Assembly: GCA_964508705.1 (NCBI GenBank)
Contig: CAZDUS010000002.1
Location: 73,237-137,236 of the forward strand
Length of the DNA stretch: 64,000 nucleotides
From: CAZDUS01 sp964508705
Lineage (GTDB): Bacteria > Verrucomicrobiota > Kiritimatiellia > CAIKKV01 > CAITUY01
Direction of reading: 5' to 3'
In this document: positions 1 through 8,471 of the stretch, one piece after another
How positions within the stretch are numbered: position 1 is the stretch's first letter
Layout: each line of letters opens with the position of its first letter
Notes under the pieces: model-generated
The model's input: the letters and a program-made list of their open reading frames with translations, nothing else
Told to the model about the DNA's origin: nothing
Database searches by the model: none
Made by a program: the position numbers and the translations under genes

Positions 1-2
1 AA

Positions 3-347
3 ACTCCAGATGGGACCTGCATACGTGATTATATTCATATAGTTGATCTTGGGCGTGCACATATGCTGGCTTTAGCAGGAACTCATACTGGCGCGTTCAA
101 CCTGGGGACAGGCACGGGATTTTCGGTAAGAGAGGTGATTGACGTGGTGCGGCAGGTGACAGGACACGCTGTGCCGGAATCATTTTCGCCTAGACGTCCT
201 GGTGATCCGGATCGACTGGTGGCGGCGGCCGAGCGGGCAAAAACCGTGCTTGGTTGGACGCCTGTGAATTCAACGCTTAAATCTATAGTGGAAAGCGCGT
301 GGGCATGGCATCAGGCTCATCCGCATGGTTACAAGAAGACGGCTTGA
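3..347 (+). CDS. galE: UDP-glucose 4-epimerase, C-terminal part (cut by window edge)
   Basis: The frame is open from the first bases of the window, so the gene begins upstream. The visible 114 codons start in TPDGTCIRDYIH, the conserved segment of extended short-chain dehydrogenase/GalE proteins that precedes the substrate loop. They continue with NLGTGTGFSVREVID and end with the usual RRPGDPDRLVA and W-x-P motifs. GalE interconverts UDP-glucose and UDP-galactose in the cytoplasm and supplies galactose for surface glycans. The NAD-binding Rossmann part and the Ser-Tyr-Lys catalytic residues lie outside the window, so a related UDP-sugar epimerase cannot be fully excluded. The ATG at position 63 is internal and is not the start. 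recA follows closely on the same strand. Confidence 0.88.
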   Translation, partial: TPDGTCIRDYIHIVDLGRAHMLALAGTHTGAFNLGTGTGFSVREVIDVVRQVTGHAVPESFSPRRPGDPDRLVAAAERAKTVLGWTPVNSTLKSIVESAWAWHQAHPHGYKKTA

Positions 348-377
348 TTGGCCGCAATTAAGGGAGAAACGACAGTC

Positions 378-1403
378 ATGAGCAAGGCAACCAAGAACAG
401 TGAAACAGCAACATCGTCGTCTTCAGCATTAAGCGCCGTTATGGCTCAGATTCAAAAGGAATTTGGCGATGGCGCCATTATGCGCCTGGGTGAGGCGGAG
501 GGAAGCAAAGAGGTATCCGTGATTTCCACGGGGGCGCTATCGTTGGACATGGCGCTTGGGGTTGGCGGGTTGCCACGCGGGCGAGTTGTTGAGATATTTG
601 GACCTGAATCGTCGGGTAAAACCACACTGACATTGCATGTTATTGCCAATGCACAGAAGAAGGGTGGGTTGGCGGCGTTTATTGACACCGAGCACGCCAT
701 GGATCCTGTATACGCAAAGAAGATTGGAGTCAACTTGGATGATCTGCTGGTTTCGCAGCCGTCATCTGGAGAAGAGGCTCTTAGCATATGTGAAACACTG
801 GTTCGCAGTAATGCATTAGACGTTGTGGTGCTTGACTCGGTGGCGGCTTTGGCGCCGCGAGCGGAATTGGATGGCGAGATGGGGGATGCCCATGTGGGGT
901 TACAGGCACGGCTGATGTCACAGGCGCTTCGGAAATTAACGGCAGCCATAGCGACCTCCAAGACGCTTTGCATTTTCACCAATCAGATTCGCGAGAAGAT
1001 AGGCGTTATGTTCGGAAATCCGGAGACAACACCGGGTGGACGTGCGCTGAAGTTTTATTCGTCGGTTCGTTTGGATATTCGCAGGATTGCGGCGATCAAA
1101 GATTCAGCCGGTAAGATAATTGGGAACAGGACGCGAGTGAAGGTCGTCAAGAACAAGGTGGCGGCACCGTTTGTTGAATCGGAATTCGATATTCTTTTCG
1201 CGCGTGGTATTTGGTGGGCAGGGTCGGTGGTGGATTGCGCAATTGAGCATGGAATTATTGAAAAAAGAGGCTCATGGCTTTCCTTCGAGGGTAATCAATT
1301 GGGGCAGGGACGTGAGGCGGCGGCCGAGCAGGTTGCCAAGGATGCCGTGGTGGAGAAGCAATTGATTGCGAAAATTGTGGAAAAGCTGCAGGCGGTGAAA
1401 TAA
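378..1403 (+). CDS. recA: RecA recombinase
   Basis: RecA forms ATP-dependent filaments on single-stranded DNA, catalyses strand exchange and triggers LexA self-cleavage. The 341-residue product has the usual family length. Walker A GPESSGKT lies at residues 75-82, followed by the Walker B strand LDVVVLDSVAAL. The conserved loop stretch NQIREKIGVMFGNPETTPGG and the C-terminal domain are also present. The frame is open upstream to a TTG at 348, but the ATG at 378 preceded by AGGGAG (361-366) gives the normal N-terminus. That N-terminus is unusually rich in Ser and Thr. No inteins or frameshifts are visible. No SOS box was identified upstream. Confidence 0.98.
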   Translation: MSKATKNSETATSSSSALSAVMAQIQKEFGDGAIMRLGEAEGSKEVSVISTGALSLDMALGVGGLPRGRVVEIFGPESSGKTTLTLHVIANAQKKGGLAAFIDTEHAMDPVYAKKIGVNLDDLLVSQPSSGEEALSICETLVRSNALDVVVLDSVAALAPRAELDGEMGDAHVGLQARLMSQALRKLTAAIATSKTLCIFTNQIREKIGVMFGNPETTPGGRALKFYSSVRLDIRRIAAIKDSAGKIIGNRTRVKVVKNKVAAPFVESEFDILFARGIWWAGSVVDCAIEHGIIEKRGSWLSFEGNQLGQGREAAAEQVAKDAVVEKQLIAKIVEKLQAVK

Positions 1404-1442
1404 CTGCCGGGATGCCGATTGATACAAGCCGTCAACACCACC

Positions 1443-2054
1443 ATGAAAAACGATAACGAAGAAATATTAGTAGTCGAGCGTTCCTTGGTTGAGCGGTTAG
1501 GCATGTTTCAGGGGTTGAGGCTGGATGTGGATCGGTATTTGGCAGAGATGCTCAATCCCAGGAATTACCGATTTGTTCCCCGATATAAGGCGGAAGCTGA
1601 TGAAACGCTCAAGCAGTTGATTCCTTATTTCCTGATTTGTCATGACGACAAAATCTGGTGTTATGTGCGAGGGAAGAAGTCTGGCGAGGAGCGGCTTGTC
1701 GCCAAGGCCTCCATCGGGATAGGTGGACACATCAATAATGAGGACATTAATCTTTTTGGGGATGTTTATTCCACAGCCGCACTGAGGGAGCTTGAAGAAG
1801 AAGTGAAGATTGAAGGGACATACCAACAAAAGGTAGTTGCCTTGCTGAATGACGATGAGACACCTGTGGGGCGTGTCCATCTTGGTGTCATTCACGTTTT
1901 AAGGGCTTCCTCCTCGAATGTGGTGAAGCGAGAGGGAGTCATTACTGAGTCAGGCTTCAGGACGCTGGGCGAGTTGAAGGGTATGAGGGATCGAATGGAG
2001 ACTTGGTCGCGGATATGTCTTGATGAAATTGACGGTCTAATGGCCCGGGGATAA
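1443..2054 (+). CDS. Nudix-domain protein (predicted phosphohydrolase)
   Basis: The 203-residue cytoplasmic protein contains a Nudix hydrolase core. A glycine-rich strand GIGGH sits at residues 92-96, and the metal-binding helix RELEEEV at 115-121 matches the REUXEEXGU part of the Nudix box. About 18 residues separate the two, longer than in the classical 23-residue box. This is seen in a group of larger Nudix proteins of unknown substrate, with an N-terminal extension of about 55 residues. Such enzymes hydrolyse nucleoside diphosphates linked to another moiety; the substrate here is not predictable. I chose the ATG at 1443 over the TTG at 1419 inside the recA spacer. It lies 39 bases after recA, possibly in the same transcript. 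Confidence 0.75.
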   Translation: MKNDNEEILVVERSLVERLGMFQGLRLDVDRYLAEMLNPRNYRFVPRYKAEADETLKQLIPYFLICHDDKIWCYVRGKKSGEERLVAKASIGIGGHINNEDINLFGDVYSTAALRELEEEVKIEGTYQQKVVALLNDDETPVGRVHLGVIHVLRASSSNVVKREGVITESGFRTLGELKGMRDRMETWSRICLDEIDGLMARG

Positions 2055-2120
2055 GGGGCGGGGCAAAAATATTCCCTCACCCCTGTTCACTTTCCTAAAG
2101 GGAACGGGCGTTTCAATGTC

Positions 2121-3086
2121 TTATGTCAGGAAGCCAGCTTTTCTGAGGTTGTTGGTGATTCTCGTCTCTGCTGGCTCGTCGCTGATTTTGAATTCCAAGC
2201 CTGTGACGGTTTCATAGGCCTGAATGTAGCGTTTCGCGGCTTCAATGCGAACTTCGTCAGTTAATGCAGGAGGCTGACCGTCACCGCGGAAACCTTGAGA
2301 GACAAGCCATTCCCTGACGTATTCCTTGTCGATTTTACGCTGATCTTTTCTGGCCGCGAAGAGCTCCTCGTAGGTATCAGAAAACCAATAGCGAGATGAA
2401 TCGGGGGTGTGGATTTCATCGGACACCACCAATTTTCCGTTAAGTTTTCCCAACTCGTATTTTGTATCCACAAGGATCAGGCCGCGTGAGGCGGCATGTT
2501 TTACACCGGCATCAAAGAGGTGGAAGCAGATGTCGGCGGCATCATCAAAAGTGCGGGCGTCAATGAGTCCCTCCTTGATCGCTTCTTCTCGGGAAATGGG
2601 GCGATCGTGTTTTTCGTGCTTGGTGGTTGGGGTGAGGATGGGGCGGTCGAGTTTCTGATCCTTGCGGAGACCCTCGGCGAGCATGTTGCCGCAGAAGTTA
2701 CGAACGCCTCGCTCATAGTTGTACCAAGCCGACGTTTTGGTGACGCCAGTGATGTGGCCTCGGACAATGAATTCCAAGGGGAGTTGTTCGCACTCATGGA
2801 CCACCATAACGCAAGGGTCGGGGATAGAGACGACATGATTGGGAATTATGGATTTCGTTTTTTCGAACCAGAAGGCGGCAAGCTGGTTTAGTACCTGGCC
2901 TTTGAAGGGAATTGTGCCAATGATGCAGTCGAAAGCCGAAACGCGATCCGTGGTGATGAGAATCCGGCGGTTGCCGGCGATATAGCTTTCACGGACTTTG
3001 CCTTGGTGGCGTTCGCCTAGTCCTGTGAAAGCTGTTGAGTCAAGCGTTCGGTTGAGTTCGGCTCGTATACGGGATTCAGCGATCAT
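2121..3086 (-). CDS. purC: SAICAR synthase (phosphoribosylaminoimidazole-succinocarboxamide synthase)
   Basis: The product ligates aspartate to carboxyaminoimidazole ribotide with ATP hydrolysis in purine synthesis. At 321 residues it belongs to the longer, yeast-type PurC class rather than the 240-residue class. Visible family motifs include GKVRESY near the N-terminus (nucleotide-binding region), TTDRVSAFDCIIGTIPFKG, the substrate motif EFIVRGHITG, and LVDTKYELG and SDEIHTPDSSRYW in the catalytic half. The ATG at 3086 gives a normal start. It converges with the Nudix gene. The 66-base gap between their stops holds a short imperfect hairpin (around 2083-2110) but no clear U-tract. No other purine genes are adjacent. 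Confidence 0.96.
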   Translation of the reverse strand: MIAESRIRAELNRTLDSTAFTGLGERHQGKVRESYIAGNRRILITTDRVSAFDCIIGTIPFKGQVLNQLAAFWFEKTKSIIPNHVVSIPDPCVMVVHECEQLPLEFIVRGHITGVTKTSAWYNYERGVRNFCGNMLAEGLRKDQKLDRPILTPTTKHEKHDRPISREEAIKEGLIDARTFDDAADICFHLFDAGVKHAASRGLILVDTKYELGKLNGKLVVSDEIHTPDSSRYWFSDTYEELFAARKDQRKIDKEYVREWLVSQGFRGDGQPPALTDEVRIEAAKRYIQAYETVTGLEFKISDEPAETRITNNLRKAGFLT

Positions 3087-3130
3087 GTGAGTGTCCTTTC
3101 CTGATAAACTGTTTCATGCGTAAAAAGAAA

Positions 3131-3793
3131 TCATGATGGGTGCCGTAACTGGGCGACATAGGGGTAGAGTTGGCGACCGGGGCATGCACTTGGGCTCAAG
3201 TCACGATGGCCGTAGATGCGAGAGCTACGGATACCGCAGGTGCGTCTCAAGGCCAGGATTAGATCGTTCATGGCTGTTAATTGCGAGTGTGACGGCCGCT
3301 GGCGCTCGAAGTTGCCCAGCAATACGATCCCGATGTTTCCCTCGTTATTGCTTAGCACATGCGCGCCCTCATAGCAGAGTGAGCGACCTTCCCAGACTCG
3401 GCCAACGTAATCAACGGCCAGATGATAGGCGATGTCACCGTAACGGCGAGAACGGTGAGCGTAGAGAACGGTTTGGAGCTCACGAGCCACATAGGTGTGG
3501 GAGGTCGCATAGAATGGATCGGTGCCCTCATGGTGAACTGTTATTCTGGAGTAACGCCCTGAAGGGTTAAGGCGATTGCGATTGGGAGGCGTGCGGTCCC
3601 AGGAAGAGCGACGGATGAGGGTCATTTCGGAGGCTATGGCGTCCAGAATGGTTGTGGGTCGCAGGGTTTTGCGAGGGATGGCACTGGCGATAGAAGGGAA
3701 CAGGGAGACAACAATCGCCCCAAGCCCGAGCATCAGGGCGTTACGCCTAGTGCAGGTTTGAGGTAGTAACTGTTTCTCTATCAAGTCGTTCAT
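3131..3793 (-). CDS. N-acetylmuramoyl-L-alanine amidase (Amidase_2/PGRP fold), probably Tat-exported
   Basis: The 220-residue protein has a twin-arginine-like signal: TRRNALML at about 15-22, followed by a hydrophobic run ending in ASA near residue 38. The mature part is an Amidase_2/PGRP zinc-amidase domain. ITVHHEG supplies the first zinc histidine (87 or 88), EGAH follows at 142-145, and YGHRDLSPSACPG supplies H196 and C204. These match the His-His-Cys zinc site of the family. It should cleave the amide bond between muramic acid and the stem peptide in the periplasm, in cell-wall recycling or remodelling. The neighbour on the same strand, an unknown gene after nrdR, ends 7 bases upstream, so the three may be one transcript. 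Confidence 0.88.
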   Translation of the reverse strand: MNDLIEKQLLPQTCTRRNALMLGLGAIVVSLFPSIASAIPRKTLRPTTILDAIASEMTLIRRSSWDRTPPNRNRLNPSGRYSRITVHHEGTDPFYATSHTYVARELQTVLYAHRSRRYGDIAYHLAVDYVGRVWEGRSLCYEGAHVLSNNEGNIGIVLLGNFERQRPSHSQLTAMNDLILALRRTCGIRSSRIYGHRDLSPSACPGRQLYPYVAQLRHPS

Positions 3794-3800
3794 GGAGAAT

Positions 3801-4430
3801 TTAAGCTTCGACGCTCAATATCACTGGTGTGGAATCCCATCCTCGCTGATGACGCTTTTGGTCCAGCTGTCGCGCGCAATAATCACGTATTTCGTTCGTC
3901 AGGAGCTGAATGGCCAGAGGGGTGTTGTGAGATCCCAGGATGGATGCAGCCACTATGTTTAGCCCTTTAAGTCCCATTACTCCGCGCCCGCTGGTGGCAT
4001 CCCATACATCAGCGTAATCGTGAAGCAGTGTTCGAAGGTGTCCGAAGAGGAGTAGTTCCGTGCAGGGTGTTGCATGTGAGATGATCTTGGTAATATCAAG
4101 TGTCCAGACTGTGTCCTGTCCGGCGGTAATCCAGGAGGCGGCATAGACGGAGGAAGTGCCGGCGAGATGGAGGCGACGAGCAATGGATGACTCGCCTGCG
4201 GCTTCCAGGGCACGGGACATAAGTTTGCAGGAGGTATGCGGGTCCAATTCATGCGGGAAGGTGTCCTGTTCCCTTAAAAGGGCTGCGACTCCCTGGGCCG
4301 CCTCGCAAACGGGGGGCGAGTTTGCCAGCTCCGGTTTCCCGCATAAGGATGGCGCTTGTTCCAGCAGTCGATCAGTTAAATCATGGTGCCATTGCTCGGT
4401 GGCAGTTGTGGTGTTTGACTGCAGGATCAC
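3801..4430 (-). CDS. Hypothetical protein translationally coupled to nrdR
   Basis: I do not recognise this 209-residue protein. It has no signal peptide, membrane span or obvious catalytic motif. It is mostly alpha-helical in appearance, with a tryptophan-rich middle (SWITAGQDTVWTLDITKI) and two SGRG/GLKG turns. Its ATG overlaps the nrdR stop in a 4-base ATGA arrangement, which implies coupled translation. That suggests a link to nucleotide metabolism, or simply a conserved operon. It does not resemble an ATP-cone or a ribonucleotide reductase subunit. The downstream gene is the amidase, 7 bases away. Reality as a gene is supported by tight packing and a sustained open frame. Confidence 0.7.
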   Translation of the reverse strand: MILQSNTTTATEQWHHDLTDRLLEQAPSLCGKPELANSPPVCEAAQGVAALLREQDTFPHELDPHTSCKLMSRALEAAGESSIARRLHLAGTSSVYAASWITAGQDTVWTLDITKIISHATPCTELLLFGHLRTLLHDYADVWDATSGRGVMGLKGLNIVAASILGSHNTPLAIQLLTNEIRDYCARQLDQKRHQRGWDSTPVILSVEA

Positions 4431-4879
4431 TTACTCACCATCCCTTGGATTGCGTTAAGGAATTGATTAACGTCCTTAAAGCGGCGATAGACGGAAGCGA
4501 AACGGACATAAGCAACGTCATCAAGTTTTTCAAGACGTTCCATGACTTTTTCTCCGATGGTTTCGCTGGGAACTTCGCGTTCAAATTCGTTCTCAAGTTC
4601 GGTGATGATGCCATCAACGAGCATTTCAATCTGTTCGGGGCTGACAGGTCGTTTTTCGCAAGCGCGTCCGACGCCGTTGATCAGTTTTTCTCGGGAGAGT
4701 TCTTCATGGCGCCCATCGCGTTTGATCACATGGAGTTCCACTTTGACCACTTCTTCGCGAGTGGTGAACCGATGGTTACAACTTTCGCACGAACGACGAC
4801 GGCGAATGATATCGCCGGCGCGGGATGCGCGACTGTCGATAACCTTGTCTTCTGTATGGCCGCATCGTGGGCAACGCAT
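4427..4879 (-). CDS. nrdR: Transcriptional repressor NrdR
   Basis: NrdR represses ribonucleotide reductase genes in response to ATP/dATP. The 150-residue product has the zinc ribbon (C3, C6, C31, C34) with the flanking basic stretch IIRRRRSCESC that contacts DNA. It is followed by an ATP-cone domain, recognisable from VIKRDGRHEELSREKL to about residue 139. The frame is open further upstream to 4912, but the ATG at 4879 gives the universal MRCP start. The reading frame continues without interruption to a stop that overlaps the next gene by 4 bases. No ribonucleotide reductase gene is in the window, so its targets lie elsewhere. I saw no canonical NrdR box in the upstream spacer. Confidence 0.96.
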   Translation of the reverse strand: MRCPRCGHTEDKVIDSRASRAGDIIRRRRSCESCNHRFTTREEVVKVELHVIKRDGRHEELSREKLINGVGRACEKRPVSPEQIEMLVDGIITELENEFEREVPSETIGEKVMERLEKLDDVAYVRFASVYRRFKDVNQFLNAIQGMVSK

Positions 4880-5012
4880 GATTAATTGTGTCCTCCGTTT
4901 AACGGTGCACATTATTACGGAAGAGGTGGAACCAGGTCAATCTTTTGAGAGAGCGTGCATTGGTCGCGGAGAACTCAAGACTGTCGGGCTGTTTGGCAAG
5001 AATCAAGGGTGC

Positions 5013-5047
5013 GGTTTAGTATTTTGTGGGCGAGGTTTAGTATTTTG
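5013..5047. repeat. 14-bp direct repeat in the nrdR/serC spacer
   Basis: GGTTTAGTATTTTG occurs exactly at 5013-5026 and again at 5034-5047. The copies are offset by 21 bp, about two helical turns, so they would present on the same face of the DNA. The spacer separates the divergent nrdR and serC genes. This is the arrangement of a tandem operator or iteron pair, but no regulator is identified. It does not match the published NrdR-box consensus. Confidence 0.5.
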
Positions 5048-5094
5048 CCATTTTTAATGTCTGGGAATTTCGGATTGAATGGGAGCGGATTATG

Positions 5095-5119
5095 TCTAAA
5101 CTCTGTAACAGTTTTTAGA
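5095..5119. promoter_or_regulatory. Imperfect palindrome upstream of serC
   Basis: The arms TCTAAACTCTG (5095-5105) and CAGTTTTTAGA (5109-5119) are inverted repeats with 9 of 11 positions matching around a 3-base centre. It lies about 70 bases before the serC start and after the 14-bp direct repeats, so it may be an operator for serC. There is no U-tract, which argues against a terminator. Confidence 0.35.
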
Positions 5120-5185
5120 ATAAAGGCCGCTGAAGGTCTCGCTGGAGCGGGGCAGGCAGAGGCTGCTAAAAGAGAGAGGTTGATT

Positions 5186-6262
5186 ATGGCGCGAATATTC
5201 AATTTTGGTGCGGGTCCTGCAACATTGCCTGTGGAAGTTCTGGAAGAGGCGCAGAAAGAGTTGCTGGATTTCAATGGGTCCGGCATGTCCATCATGGAAC
5301 ACAGTCATCGCGGCAAGGAATATGATGCTGTCCATGTTGAAGCCGTTGCCAACCTAAGCAAACTACTGGGGCTTTCCGATGATTACACGGTGCTGTTTAT
5401 TCAGGGTGGCGCCAGCATGCAGTTTGCAATGGTCCCCGTGAATCTGTTGGGCGCTGGTCAGACAGCGGATTACGTCAACTCCGGGGCGTGGGCTGACAAG
5501 GCGGTCAAGGAAGCCAAGTTGGTCGGGAATGTAAATGTGGTGGCGAATACCGGCAAGGATATTCCCACCCGGATGCCCAAGAACGAGGATTTGAAACTTA
5601 CCAAGGGCGCAGCGTACGTTCATATCACGTCCAATGAAACCATAGCGGGGTCTCAGTGGAAGGTTTTTCCGAAGACCGAAGCGCCGCTGGTTGCGGATAT
5701 GTCGTCGGATATTTTATCCCGTCCGTTTGATATCAATCAGTTCGGTTTGATCTATGCCGGGGCCCAGAAGAATCTGGGGCCGTCGGGATTGGCTGTGGTG
5801 GTGATGCGGAAGGACTTGGCAGAGCGTGTGCCAGCGCAGGCACCGACAATGCTCAAGTATAAGACCCATATTGAGGAAAACTCTCTGTACAACACACCGC
5901 CGACATTCGGCATTTACATCTTGATGCTTGTAACACGCTGGATCTTGAAGATGGGGCAGGCGAATCTGTATAAGCAGAACGTGGACAAGGCGGCGAAGAT
6001 ATATCAAGTTCTAGATAATGGGGCTTTCTACAAGGGGACAGCGGTCAAGGAGTTCCGGTCTGATATGAACATTACGTTCAGGTTGCCGACCGAGGCTTTG
6101 GAGGAGCAGTTTATCAAGGAGGCGTCCAAGGCGGGCATGAAAGGGCTTAAGGGGCATCGCTCCGTCGGCGGCATTCGCGCCTCGATATACAATGCATTCC
6201 CTGTTGCAGGTGTGGATGCGCTGGTGTCGTTTATGAAGGAATTTGAGAAAAAGAACGGATAA
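5186..6262 (+). CDS. serC: Phosphoserine aminotransferase
   Basis: SerC transfers the amino group of glutamate to 3-phosphohydroxypyruvate in serine synthesis, and also serves the pyridoxal phosphate pathway. The 358-residue product begins MARIFNFGAGPATLP, as SerC proteins do. It carries the PLP-binding lysine K195 in the motif GAQKNLGPSG, the upstream Asp of ADMSSD (around 171) and the C-terminal GHRSVGGIRAS. The frame is open to 4955, but the ATG at 5186, preceded by AGAGAGAGG (5171-5179), gives the standard start. No serA or serB neighbour is present. A possible terminator hairpin follows the stop. Confidence 0.97.
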   Translation: MARIFNFGAGPATLPVEVLEEAQKELLDFNGSGMSIMEHSHRGKEYDAVHVEAVANLSKLLGLSDDYTVLFIQGGASMQFAMVPVNLLGAGQTADYVNSGAWADKAVKEAKLVGNVNVVANTGKDIPTRMPKNEDLKLTKGAAYVHITSNETIAGSQWKVFPKTEAPLVADMSSDILSRPFDINQFGLIYAGAQKNLGPSGLAVVVMRKDLAERVPAQAPTMLKYKTHIEENSLYNTPPTFGIYILMLVTRWILKMGQANLYKQNVDKAAKIYQVLDNGAFYKGTAVKEFRSDMNITFRLPTEALEEQFIKEASKAGMKGLKGHRSVGGIRASIYNAFPVAGVDALVSFMKEFEKKNG

Positions 6263-6272
6263 TACTGCTTTG

Positions 6273-6303
6273 GACGGGGAATCGTACTTGACGGCGCCCC
6301 GTC
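6273..6303 (+). terminator. Possible terminator hairpin after serC
   Basis: GACGGGG at 6273-6279 pairs perfectly with CCCCGTC at 6297-6303 across a 17-base loop, 10 bases after the serC stop. There is no run of T after it, so an intrinsic terminator is only tentative. It sits between serC and the tRNA-Arg gene. Confidence 0.35.
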
Positions 6304-6333
6304 TAATGTTTCAGACTCCATCCCTTCTTTTAA

Positions 6334-6410
6334 GCGCCTGTAGCTCAATTGGATAGAGCGTCAGCCTCCGAAGCTGAAGGTTGCAAGTTCGATCCTTGCC
6401 AGGCGCACCA
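6334..6410 (+). tRNA. tRNA-Arg (anticodon CCG)
   Basis: The 77-base cloverleaf can be folded by eye. The acceptor stem is GCGCCTG/CAGGCGC, the D-arm TAGCTCAATTGGATAGAGC, the anticodon stem TCAGC/GCTGA with loop CTCCGAA, and the T-loop GTTCGATCC. The discriminator A is followed by an encoded CCA (6408-6410). Loop positions 3-5 are CCG, reading CGG arginine codons. Confidence 0.95.
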
Positions 6411-6455
6411 CATCGTGGCGATGATCGGCTCTCGGCATCTTGAGCCGGCAAGCTC

Positions 6456-8387
6456 TTAAGGTAAATGGATGTTGCGTCGGATGCGGTCGGTCAGAGTGGC
6501 GGCATCGGCACGATTCAATCGGTCCAGTACCCGTTCCCAGCGGTAGGCAAAACTTCCCTGTTCGTCGCGACTTCGATGCTTGAAGAGTGTGTCGAAGCCA
6601 CGTTTCCGCTTGCGGTATTCCTGTTGGATGAAGATGAACCGTTCCATGAATGATTCGAGGTAGGTTGATGCCACTTCCTTGGGGCAGGCGATGAAAGGAA
6701 GCCGGCGGTTGATAGGAGCGGCATAACCGGGGGCTTGTTGCTCCAACGGATGCAAATACTCAGTAAATGTTCCTGTATGATCTGAAACGAGAATATCCTT
6801 TGGAATGCCGTCTTCGCCATCAACCAATATTTCGTCCCCATCATCAAAGAGGACCTGATTGGAGAGGTTCATTCGGCCCACAATGATATTGGGAGCAGCG
6901 GCCCGGCCGAGGACTTCTGCGAATTTCAGACTGTACCTAGGGTCCATGAAACGCGAGCGGGGGATTTTGTCTGTAGCCATTCCAGGGATGTATTCCCGCT
7001 CAAAGTACGTTGACCATATTGTCTTTCCAGCGTATTCACGACGCGTTCCGTGATAAATCTCCGAGATTTTTCGCGTGGTATTCCGATGAGGCAGGTTCAT
7101 GCCAAGCTGGCGGCAACCCAGTCGACGGTCGAGAATGTAGTCGGTATATTCCTCGGCCTGCATAATGGCGGTGAGGAGATCTTTCTGTTCCTCGAGGTGT
7201 TCGCGGATTCCCCATTTCTGCATGCGGAGAACACGGATGAGAGGACGATCAACCCGTCGCTGTTTGATTTCCGCCACATAGACGTCGCGCCGGCCTGAGG
7301 TGGTTGGTCTCTGGGATAGCGAGCCGATGATTCTTCCCACATTAACGTATTCGATGTCGCCGAATTCGCGGACGAAGTTGAAGATAAACCCGCGAGCTTT
7401 TTCATCGCAGAGTGTCCGGTCATGCTCTTCGAAGACGGAGTCGAAAAGCAGTTCGCCTTCCTCGATGCGGCCGCCGGGGAGCCATTCGATCTGCATAAAA
7501 AACTCTGAACTCATACCCATGATGAGCTCTTCCGGGACAGCTTGTTCGTTTTGGCCAATCAAGGCGGAAAACATCAGGTTCCGCCATTCCGTGTTGTCCG
7601 GGTTGTCCTCCAAGATTTCAGGACGCACCGCTTGACCAAAATGGGCCTTGAGTGCCTCGAAGCAGACCCGCACGTTGGCGGATGTCATTGTAGAGACGTC
7701 GCACTGCGGGATATCGGCATGGGAAAATTTGCCACTGGTTCCGAAAAAGGCGATTTCAGGACGGCCCCTTCGATTATAGCGGCCGGAGAAATCCCGAATT
7801 TCGAGCAGATGAGAGATGAGTTCTGCATCGGGAAGGTTGCCTAGTTCGGTGAATTGCTGATGGGTCAAGTACCGGGTTCCGCAGAGGCGGCTGTAATAAT
7901 AAATGGAGCGCCCGCCGATAGGAATCTTCGACGAGAGGATCATTTGCTTCATTTCCTCTGGGCTCTGCGGCCATGGTGCTATACGCCAGTTTTCTCCACG
8001 TTGTTTGACTGACTGTCTGATTTTGCCATCAATAGCGTTAAGGAATTTAATTTGGCGTTTGGACACAAGCTCCTGAAGCAATTCATCGGCCTCAAAGGCC
8101 AGCGGCATGTTTTCCGGATCAGGGCGGATAAGAACAACGTTATCATCCATGATCAAGTCGACGGATTGTTGCCATTCGACCATTTCCTCTTCATCGGTAA
8201 AAGGTGGTAATCCAAAACCTTTGCGCTCGGCGTTGATTGCCTCGACATAGGCCATGCGTTGGGTGGCGTGAATACCGGGAAGGGTGACCAGTGTTCGGGC
8301 GCGGGGGAAGACTGTGCCGATCCGGGCCTTTAGATTCCCGGATGAATCTATCGCCAACGGGGGGGCTCCTATGATTCTGACTGCCAT
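6456..8387 (-). CDS. Large uncharacterised protein, divergent from an ATP-grasp ligase
   Basis: I do not recognise this protein of about 643 residues. It has no signal peptide, membrane span or repeats, and looks cytosolic. Notable segments are VLIRPDPENMPLAFEADELL (N-terminal third), a GGRIEEGELLFDSVFEEHD acidic stretch in the middle, and VGRMNLSNQVLFDDGDEIL with SDHTGTF in the last third. The last part is loosely reminiscent of nucleotide- or metal-binding Asp/Glu clusters in kinase-like folds, but I cannot assign it. The start is uncertain: ATG 8387 (MAVRIIG) or ATG 8426, neither with a strong ribosome site. It is transcribed away from the ATP-grasp gene across a spacer of about 130 bases, which suggests shared regulation and perhaps a joint peptide-ligation or modification pathway. 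Confidence 0.75.
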   Translation of the reverse strand: MAVRIIGAPPLAIDSSGNLKARIGTVFPRARTLVTLPGIHATQRMAYVEAINAERKGFGLPPFTDEEEMVEWQQSVDLIMDDNVVLIRPDPENMPLAFEADELLQELVSKRQIKFLNAIDGKIRQSVKQRGENWRIAPWPQSPEEMKQMILSSKIPIGGRSIYYYSRLCGTRYLTHQQFTELGNLPDAELISHLLEIRDFSGRYNRRGRPEIAFFGTSGKFSHADIPQCDVSTMTSANVRVCFEALKAHFGQAVRPEILEDNPDNTEWRNLMFSALIGQNEQAVPEELIMGMSSEFFMQIEWLPGGRIEEGELLFDSVFEEHDRTLCDEKARGFIFNFVREFGDIEYVNVGRIIGSLSQRPTTSGRRDVYVAEIKQRRVDRPLIRVLRMQKWGIREHLEEQKDLLTAIMQAEEYTDYILDRRLGCRQLGMNLPHRNTTRKISEIYHGTRREYAGKTIWSTYFEREYIPGMATDKIPRSRFMDPRYSLKFAEVLGRAAAPNIIVGRMNLSNQVLFDDGDEILVDGEDGIPKDILVSDHTGTFTEYLHPLEQQAPGYAAPINRRLPFIACPKEVASTYLESFMERFIFIQQEYRKRKRGFDTLFKHRSRDEQGSFAYRWERVLDRLNRADAATLTDRIRRNIHLP

Positions 8388-8471
8388 GTCTGAAAAATAG
8401 CATCGTTTTTGGGATGTGAACAGCATTTATGGGTGGCCGACGAGGTGTGAGGAGGCGAGGGTGAAAGGGAG

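Noticed and set aside
4913..5185. NrdR box upstream of nrdR
   Set aside because: Neither the 14-base direct repeats nor the palindrome fits the ACACWATATHTTGTGT-type consensus.
6334..6410. tRNA-Arg as the attachment site of an integrated element carrying the unknown/ATP-grasp pair
   Set aside because: No integrase gene and no duplicated tRNA 3' end were found on the far side of the pair.
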